Shown piece after piece: positions 56,701-64,000 of a stretch of DNA of 64,000 bases (position 1 is the stretch's first letter; every line of letters begins with the position of its first letter). Under the pieces are notes generated by a model. It saw only the letters and a list, made by a program, of their open reading frames with translations, made no database searches and was not told where the DNA came from. Made by a program: the position numbers and the translations under genes. The DNA is from Botryosphaeria dothidea (lineage: Eukaryota; Ascomycota; Dothideomycetes; Botryosphaeriales; Botryosphaeriaceae): contig WWBZ02000051.1 in NCBI GenBank assembly GCA_011503125.2, positions 3,968,001 through 4,032,000 of the forward strand, written 5' to 3'.

Positions 56701-57897
56701 AGTATAGAATAATTACTAACCTCTATTAAGTAGATAATAGTCCGGCCGCTTACTAAGCCGCTTACCGTAAGGCGGAGGTAGTAGTATTAGCCTAAGTTTA
56801 TTATACTATAAAGAACTCGAGAATACTTATTATAATTCTCGCTTATATCTAAGAGCTACTCCGCCTTTACTATTATATAGCCGCTTTAGATTATCGCCGG
56901 CTAGTATAAGAATAACCGTAAAGATATTAGTTTCTAGATAGACCTAGAGAATACTATAGTAAGTTTAATATATAATAGAAAAAATATAAATAATCGAATT
57001 AATAGTTAGTAATCTTAGTAGAGAGTTACTTTTATAAAGTCTCTAAATAGAGAATAACGAGGACTAGGTAATAGGTAAGCTTCTTCTTTATTTCTAGATT
57101 TTCTCCTCCTAGTATATACTCTAATTACGATAAGATTCTTCTCTCCGTCTCGAGATCCTCTAGCTCTTTTAATAACTACGTACGCCTTTTCTTTATTAGT
57201 ACCTTCTCGCTAGTAATCTTCTTAAACTACTCGCCTAATAGCCCGCTAATTAATTCTAGCGAGAAGAGGCGGAGCGGGATATTTAGACTAGATACGAGGT
57301 AATATACCGTAGTCTATATATATAGCGTATCGATAATCCGTTTACGCGCGACCTTATAGTAAGATTTTAAGATATTATAAAGATCTTAGATAAGGTACTT
57401 CTAATTAGTTATATCGTAGTAAGTTTACGTTAGATTAGAAAGGCGTACGACGGTACTATATTAGTAGTCGGAGATAGATTTAGCGGTAGCCGCTTTATAT
57501 ATACGTTATTAACGGCTATATTAGATAGTATTAGTAGTATTAGATAGAGAAAATAAGAAAGCTAGAATAATTAGAGAATTATAGAGCTAGCTTACTATTT
57601 CTTAAGGTTATTAATAAAGTAGTAATTTATCGTCGCTAGTATACTAGAACGCTCGACCTATAAGATAAAGTAGACTTAATTAAACGTCTTCCGGTATCGC
57701 TCGTTTAAATAGTCTACTAATATAGAATATAGATTCTTACGAACGCGGCTATCCGGGTAGATAAGCTATAGTAACGTAGTTATAAAGATATATATTAGCG
57801 TAACTATATTAGAAATATAGCCTAGTACTAAGAAATTCTAGTTTCGTAACTATACTTTTATAGTCGTAGAAATTAGGTACGGATTAAATAACGTAAG
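56701..57897. other. Unassigned RIP-mutated sequence
   Basis: CA/TG-depleted with no open frame. The minus strand near 57500-57760 reads LFKRAIPEDV and LLYLIGRAF with stops, which could be a gag relic, but this is weak. The right end is set by the Ty3-A LTR. Confidence 0.35.
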
Positions 57898-58271
57898 TAT
57901 AATAAACGAACCTTAGAGGGGGGGGCGGAGAGACGAGATAACGAAGCCGGTAAAGGTAGTAGAGGTAAAGTAATACTAAAGTATAAGAGTATAGTTTAAA
58001 GGGCGAAGATACGAGGTATAAAAGATAAAGAGCGAGGAACGAGGGACGAGAAAGGTAAGTAAGGTCTAATTTAAGGCGTACTAAGTTATACGCGAGGAAT
58101 ACTTATTACTAGACTAAAGAACTAACTATAAAGTAAAGGGGCGAGCTTTATATATATAAAGAACGAACTAAAATACTAGCTTTCTAATTTATAAGTAGGT
58201 AAGTCTAGATCTAGATTTTAAATTAACGAAGGTAAATAAGTAAGGGGTCTATATAAGCTACGTTTATAATA
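57898..58271 (-). repeat. Ty3-A 3' LTR (374 bp), minus strand
   Basis: Inverse of 17423-17795, from tataataaacg to cgtttataata. Next to its right end the plus-strand run ggctctcctctctagagg gives a purine run on the minus strand, as expected for a plus-strand primer site. Confidence 0.85.
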
Positions 58272-60325
58272 GTAGGCTCTCCTCTCTAGAGGTAAGTTCC
58301 TACGAGCCTTTAGCCTAAGAGTCGAGGTTTTAAAGAGTAACGTTTATAGAACGTATTAAGGGCCTTAAGGTCTTTAATAAGGTCGTAAGGTTTCTAGGTT
58401 AGTATCGAGTAACTAGTCTATTTTACGAGGTATTTCGGTTATCTCCGGGTTACTTTAACGTCTAGAATCTCTTCTATCCGGTACTCTTCTTCGCCGTTAA
58501 CGATAACGGGCGGGGGCGGAGGTTAGACTTAATTAGGTAAGAGGTTAGAGGCCGCGGGTTCGAGTAAAGAGACGTGGAATACGGGGTAGACTTTTATTAT
58601 TCTTAGTAGTTCTAGGCGATAGGTATAAGTCGAGATCTTTTCTAGTATAGGAAAGGGGCTAAGGCGTTTAAAGTCGAGTTTATCCGAAGGTCTTATTATC
58701 GAGATATACCGTTTTAGAAGCTAAACGAGGTTACTAGGCTTAAAGACGGGTAGCGAGATACGATCTTTATTAGCTTATTCTACGTAGATATCTTATACGA
58801 ATCGAATTTCTTAACGAAGGTAGTTTTCGAGGTTTTCGAGGTTCTCTTAGAAGAGACGTAGGAATTCGAGTAGGGCTAAGATCGAGTCTTTCCGTAGAAT
58901 CTTATAACGAGGGTAGAAGCTATAGTTTATAAAGAAAGAAGTAACCTTAGTCGTAGTCGAGATTATATTATTATAAGCGAATTTAGTAAGGGAGAGAAAG
59001 TCGTTTTAATCGTCTTATTAGTACGAAATATAGGCACGAAGGTATTACTCGAGAATAGCGTTAATACGCTCTATCTAGCCGTCGGTTTACGGGTAGAAAG
59101 CCGTACTAAAGTTAGTCTTAATAGATAGAGATCTACTAAGAGCTCTAGTAAATTTAGAGGTAAAAATCGAGCCGCGATTAGATACGAAGTCGTCGGGTAA
59201 GCTATATAGTCGAAAAACGTAGTCTCGATAAAGCTTAGTAAGCTCTATCGAATCGAGGGTTATTTAGTAAGGGATAAAGTAAGCTATTTTAGTTAGTCGA
59301 TCTACGACTACTAGTATAGTATTAAACGAGTTAGACGTTAGAAGTCCCGTAATTAAATCGAGAGAAACGGATTACTAGCGGCGTTATAGTACTTTAAGAG
59401 GTTTTAAATATTTATAAAAGGTATATTAAGCGGGTTTAATTCTTTAGTAGGTCTTATAGTTTCGTATAAAACGAGCTACTATCTAGTATAGACCTAGCTA
59501 CTAGAAATTACGAGTAACGAGTTTAAATATTACTACTTAGCCTAGGTATCTAGTAGATAGATATAAGTATCGAGAGCTAATAATTCTTTAGCGAAGGCTT
59601 AGATCTTTAGAAATATAGATAAGTCTATTAACTAGTAAGAGACTATTATTATTCTTAGAATATACGCCTAAATCTACTTTAGAATATTAAAGTACGTAGA
59701 TATTAAGTACGGTAAGAATCTCTTATCTAAGAGTATTCTTATCGAGTACTAAGCGAATTTTACTAGCTAGAGACGGTTCTAGCCTAGCGATTAAATAGCG
59801 AGTAGAAATAAGGGTCGAATTTTCGAATTTTTTAGAGATAAGAATCGTAGTAGGGGGTAGGCGCCCCTCTCGAGTAGGGAGGTCTCCTAACCGTCTTATT
59901 AACGTATCCGCGTATTAATTCTTAGTTCCTAGGCGGTAGACGATCTTAAAGTCGAGTTCTAAGAGTTTAATTACCTAGCGTACTTACCGACGGTTTAAGA
60001 TTTACTTAGAGGTAAAGCTAGTTAAATTTAAGTAATCTATAAGAACGAGAAGTAGCGAGGAGAGGTTAATAACGAGGAAACGGTATTTCTTTAGGGCTTC
60101 TACGATAGCTAAGAGTTCCTTATCTCTAATACTATAGTTCTACTCTACGGAGATTATTTTCTAAGAGTAGTAAGCGATAGAATATAGGATTCTTCTACTA
60201 TTATCGTAGGTTACCTATTAGAATAAAATTACGGAGATAATAAAGTCGGATAAGTTAGTTTTAAGAATAGTTTCGAGTTAGAAGTCGAAGTATCGGAGAA
60301 TTAGGTAAGAGTAGAAGGCTTCCTT
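58272..60325 (-). pseudogene. Ty3-A copy C: RNase H and integrase, minus strand
   Basis: Reverse complement of the Ty3-A pol 3' half. It lines up with 20770-22823 of copy B and adds the integrase C-terminus missing there (58272-58800). RNase H is at about 60300-59850 and integrase at about 59700-58600. It is heavily mutated with many stops. At 60325 it is cut by the Ty3-B LTR, so RT and gag are absent. Confidence 0.83.
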
Positions 60326-60557
60326 TGTAATGGCTTGCATCCGGTGCACTCGCGGAAATGTAGTAGCATTACTATCTACGAGAAGACTAAGCTAAAGAGA
60401 AAAGGAAGAAAGGTTTAAGCAAGATAGCGCTGCTTATATATCTCTCTAGAGTCCCTTTTACTGGTAGCGAGTTGCAGGGTTTTCTTGTTGAGCTTCGTTG
60501 AGCTTCAGGGTCCTCTTAACCCAAGGTCTCGCCGCAGGATCCATCCAAGGCACCCTT
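60326..60557 (-). repeat. Ty3-B 3' LTR, truncated (232 of 250 bp)
   Basis: tgtaatggcttgcatccggt to caaggcaccctt. It matches the other Ty3-B LTRs but stops 18 bp short and runs straight into pol-side sequence. Compared with 27431-27554 about 121 bp are missing, with ctt at both ends of the missing piece. Confidence 0.9.
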
Positions 60558-60927
60558 GATAGAGTTTCTACCGTTTCCGCTGGCCTGGCCGTCTTCCCAG
60601 TTTTTCACCTAAGATAGCTTCAACCCTCTATTCTTCTTCTCCATCAACGAGTATAGCTAGTGGTTGATAATCGTCCTGTTCTTGGCTTAGTAAAGGATCT
60701 ATTCTAGCTGGGCGTAAGAGATCGACGTTAAAGACGTTATGTATCCTAGTTGGTACGTCTAGTTTATAGCTATGAGGGCCAATGACCTCGATAACTGTGA
60801 ACTTTGCTGCTCGATCATTAAGCTTCCGGCTTGGGCGGTCCGTTCGTATATTCTTAAGATTCAGCCAGACTTTATCCCCTACTTTATACGCTGGTGATGG
60901 GTCCCTATGTCGATTTGCTTGGGTCTC

Positions 60928-61476
60928 CTAATCCTGTTGTGCGTTCGCCATTGATGCTTCTGCCCATTCGGTTATCTCTTTAATCTTTGCCACGATTACT
61001 TCTCCTTTTTGTATTAGTAATATAGGGTTCGGGACTGGTTGAGGATCCTCGAATAACTGTAGTAGCTCGAGGTGGTATCCATGAGAGAGGAAGAAGGGGC
61101 TAACACCTATCGATGAGGATTCTTGGCCATTTATAGCAAGCTCTGTTGCTGGCAACCAGTCAACCCAGTTATCTTGCGCGTAGTTAACCATCCGGCAGAG
61201 CTTCCTTTCTATCTCGGTGTTCGCACGCTCCGTTAATCCATCTGTTTCTAGATGGTAGGCTGTTAAGATTCGTCTTTCGATCCTAAGTAATTGGCAAACC
61301 CTCTTCCATAGCTGGCTAACAAATTGGCTTCCCCGGTCAGAGATAATAGCGGTTAGGACTCCATAGTGGCGGTAGAAGCAGCGAATAAATATCCTAGCAA
61401 CTGTTTCTGCTTTAATATCCTTACAGGCCTCAAGGATGACTCCTTTACCTAATCGATCAGTAATAACCATAAGCAT
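60928..61476 (-). pseudogene. Ty3-B integrase core, 182-codon open segment
   Basis: Integrase joins the DNA copy into the genome. The segment has the core triad: Asp in VITDRLGKG (residues 4-12), Asp in AIISDRGSQFVSQLW (about 43-57), and Glu in the block ETDGLTERANTEIE (about 82-95), with a Leu where Gln is usual. It ends in an acidic/helical stretch after VSPFFLSHGYH. The zinc-binding N-terminal part lies upstream, past stops. The ATG at 61476 is internal, not a true start. Confidence 0.9.
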
Positions 61477-61800
61477 CCGACATCCTTGGCTCTCGGGTAG
61501 CGGTCCAATAAAGTCGACTAAGATCTCTCTCCACTGACGGTTTGGTACTAGTAACGGCCGTAGTAGTCCTTATTTACGGTCTCTCTAGACTCTAGTCCTT
61601 CCGCAGACGTTACAGTTACGTACGAATCTACGTATATTAGATACGAAGTTCGGCCAGAAGAACTATCTTGCGACAAGGGCTATTATTCTAGTGCGTCTAG
61701 GATAAACTACCATTGTTAAATCGTGGAGTGTCTAGATTAGCTTGGTTCTTAAAGGCTCGTGGTTTGGTACCCAACGTCTGCTGCGGAACAGCAACTCTCC

Positions 61801-62103
61801 TTAATTATTTAAGGAGCAATCAGCAATTGAGAGCTTAACTGGTTCTTCTAAATCGTTTGGTAGCGTTCTTCTACCCTCTCTTACTGCTGTTATAAGACGT
61901 CCATAGTCCGGATCCGCTGCTTTTGCCTCTTGCCAGAGCTGCCGTAAATAGTCTTCGATTAACGTTGCTCCTTGTTCGTATACTAGTTCGTCTATAGATC
62001 TGTCTGATGGTTCGTCTACTAGTTCATCTGCTGGTTTATCTGCTTGTTCGTCTACTCCTTGTTCGGTTATAGCTTGTCGTCTTGTTTGCACTGGTGTTGC
62101 CAA
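61801..62103 (-). pseudogene. Ty3-B RNase H-integrase linker, 100-codon open segment
   Basis: Acidic, Asp/Glu-rich sequence with an imperfect repeat (DEQADKP, DELVDEP, DELVYEQ), then EDYLRQLWQEAKAADPDYG, which fits the helical start of a gypsy integrase region. It follows RNase H in the frame upstream (KLGAPDALTRRD-type block near 62220). It is part of pol, not a separate gene. Confidence 0.8.
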
Positions 62104-62149
62104 AACTCTCCAATAGTTGGCTTGAACCTTATCTGGGCTTAAGAGTCGT

Positions 62150-63780
62150 GCGACACGATATTGAAGCCTCTCATTATCTTAAGATACTGGTAAGTCTTAG
62201 TCTCTTCGTGTAAGTGCGTCAGGCTAAGCCCCAAGCTTGCCTGGACGGTAAGCAATAGTAAAGTTAAATCGGCTCAGAATCAGCTGCTATCTCATTTGCC
62301 TCTTAGAGAGCCGTCGGACTATTATAAAGTATTCGAGATTCTTATGGTCCGTAACAATCTTAAATTCTTTTACGCTTCGTAGCTCTACATCCCACTACTA
62401 AAGATACTTAATAATCGCAAGGAGCTCCTTATCGTAGATCTCGTAGTTGCACTCTGCTAGCGAGTTCTTCTTTAAGAAGTAGGCAACTGGCCGGAGCACT
62501 CCATTGTCATCGTATTGGGATAAAATTCCTCCTGTACAGTATTCTAAGGAGTCAGTCTCGAGGATTATCTTTCGGTCCGGGTTAAATTGGGCAAGGATTG
62601 GTGCCGTGATAAAGGCCTTCTTTAGCTTTCGAAACGCTCTTTCTGCTCCTTCTATCTAATAGAACGGAACGTCTTTCTTTGTAAGTGTATGTAACGGAGC
62701 CGTAGTCTTCGAGTATTTATTAATAAAGCGCCGGTAGAAGTTCGCAAAGCTAAGGAATCTAAGCACTCCTTTAACTGTAGTTAGTGTTTCCTATTCCTAA
62801 ATAGCTTTTACCTTAGCTAGGTCCATGCGGATACCTTTCCCAGCTTCGATAATAAATCTAAGATACTTTATTGACTAAACCTCGAATTCGCACTTATCGA
62901 TATCAAGCTGTAGTCCCGCTGCTTATAGCTTTTCGAGAACCTTAGTTACGTGCTCTCGGTGTTGGGTACGGGATCCCTCGGTAAAAATAAGCACATTATC
63001 GATATAAGCCGATACGAAGTCGTCCAGGAAGTCCTATAGGGTCTAGTTGATATATCGTTGAAAGGTGCTTGGTGCATTAGCTAGTCCAAAGGGAGTAATA
63101 AGCTACTTAAATAGTCTAAAGCGGGTTCGAAAGGCTGTAAGCCATTTATCTCCTGGTTTAACCCGAATCTTATTGAATGCTGCGATTACATCGAGTTTCG
63201 TAAACTATCTTGCCTTACTAATCCGGTTAAGGGTCTCCTAGATAAGAGGTAGTGGATATCGATCCTTCCGTGTAAGTTAATTAAGGGCTCGGTAGTCACA
63301 ATAGAATCGTAAGCCTCTACCTGGTTTCTTTACAAAGAGGACTGGCGCTACGGCTAGAGAATTGCTTATACGGATAAAGCCTTTATCGAGTAGCTCTGTA
63401 AGCGTTTTCCGGAGTACTAGTAGTTCGTCTCTAGACATATTATATAAGGGTCCCCATGGGGCTACTGGTATCCTCCCATTCTTATCTTTCTTAAGCTTAA
63501 TCTAATGATCGATTCCAGGTCGGTGTGGAGGTAACTTGTCGGCCTTACTTCTATCGAAGGTGTCGAGAAACCGTTTATCTAACCAGGCTGGTAGTTTCGT
63601 CCTTAGGTTCGTATACTTCTTCTTAGCAAGTGCTTTATTAATATTAGCTAGACTTGCTAAGAAAACCTAGTAACCGAGTCGTTTCTTCCTCGTAAGAAGG
63701 CGGAACCTAGCGGCTCCGACCCTTCTATAGTCGAGTTCTTTTCTCTCTCTCTGGCTTTGTACTACTAGGCCAGAGTCCTT
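62150..63780 (-). pseudogene. Ty3-B RT and RNase H, readable with RIP stops
   Basis: In the minus reading: DNVLIFTEGSRTQHREHV near 63000-62950 (the residue after Asp is Asn, where the family has a second Asp), [16 protein letters not shown] near 62740, [20 protein letters not shown] near 62560, [12 protein letters not shown] near 62430, and DHKNLEYFIIVRRLSKRQ near 62330. These are the RT thumb/connection and RNase H blocks of Ty3/gypsy elements. Frames are interrupted by TAG/TAA only. Confidence 0.87.
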
Positions 63781-64000
63781 AAATCTAAGGATTTGTTTTT
63801 CTACATCTAGTTCTGCTCTCTCTTTTACTAACCATGGTAAGCTAAGAATAACTTTATAGCCTTTAATTCTTGGAGCTATATAGAAGTAAGCTCTTTTCGT
63901 TTAGTGTCCGCCGATATCGATCTCGGCAATTGCTACTTCGGTAATCTAGGAGTCGGTAATAGCATTAACTAACTAGATTTGTCTTGGTCGGATAGGGATA

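Larger units (their letters stand above)
60558..64000 (-). mobile_element. Ty3-B, second copy, lightly mutated, continues beyond the window
   Basis: Colinear with 27555-31000 but with CA and TG largely preserved, so the domains are readable. From 3' to 5' (left to right): integrase (60928-61476), linker (61801-62103), RNase H (about 62150-62700), RT and connection (about 62750-63750). Gag and the other LTR would lie past 64000. It inserted into Ty3-A copy C. Stops of RIP type remain, so it is not functional. Confidence 0.92.

Noticed and set aside
1..64000. CRISPR arrays or a bacterial origin
   Set aside because: No regularly spaced identical repeats with unique spacers. Repeats are transposons with target duplications and RIP, which is fungal.

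Overview
The window looks like a transposon graveyard from a filamentous ascomycete (Pezizomycotina). The main evidence is the signature of repeat-induced point mutation (RIP). Over most of the 64 kb the dinucleotides CA and TG are almost gone while CG survives, TA is in excess, and transposon reading frames are broken by TAG/TAA where Gln or Trp codons would be. Nearly all differences between copies are C-to-T or G-to-A transitions. I see no rRNA, CRISPR array, bacterial operon or intact housekeeping gene.

Layout. 1-3050: 3' part of a LINE (LINE-A family, minus strand), joined to a GC-rich unknown sequence that I call X (3051 to about 4400). 4530-10619: plus-strand LINE-A copies, carrying a small nested LINE (5874-6393) and a solo Ty3-B LTR (7864-8113). 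10620-22823: two nested Ty3/gypsy elements (family Ty3-A). The LTR of the outer one holds a young, nearly full-length LINE-A (10644-15778), and the integrase of the inner one holds a SINE. 22824-25196: truncated LINE and SINE insertions around the RNase H of a third gypsy element (Ty3-C, 24188-33483). Ty3-C is split by a full-length minus-strand Ty3-B (27202-33007, target duplication tccgt). 33484-40347: a truncated LINE, a full-length LINE-A (34337-39473) and a gypsy RT fragment with a solo Ty3-B LTR. 40348-41176: a SINE and a second kind of copia LTR.

41177-45298 is a low-copy island with ordinary CA/TG content. It holds the only plausible host gene, a 160-residue six-cysteine protein of unknown function on the minus strand. 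45299-52037 is an almost complete copia element (Ty1-A) whose gag-pol stays in one frame from 45771 to 51718, apart from RIP stops and one insertion. That insertion (49824-51157) is a chimera of X with a headless SINE. 52038-57897 is relic DNA: the RNase H of a second LINE family, two copia LTRs, a LINE-A 5' fragment and a gypsy integrase tail. 57898-60325 is a minus-strand Ty3-A 3' half. 60326-64000 is a second, lightly mutated Ty3-B that runs off the window.

The parts interact. The roughly 610-bp SINE has a tRNA-like head and ends in the same tail as LINE-A, including the (TATC)n terminus, so LINE-A probably mobilises it. X sits at the 5' end of both a truncated LINE-A and a truncated SINE, consistent with template switching during LINE-driven reverse transcription. 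Differences in mutation load give a relative order of insertion: the LINE at 10644-15778, the X-SINE chimera, the copia element and the right-hand Ty3-B are the youngest.
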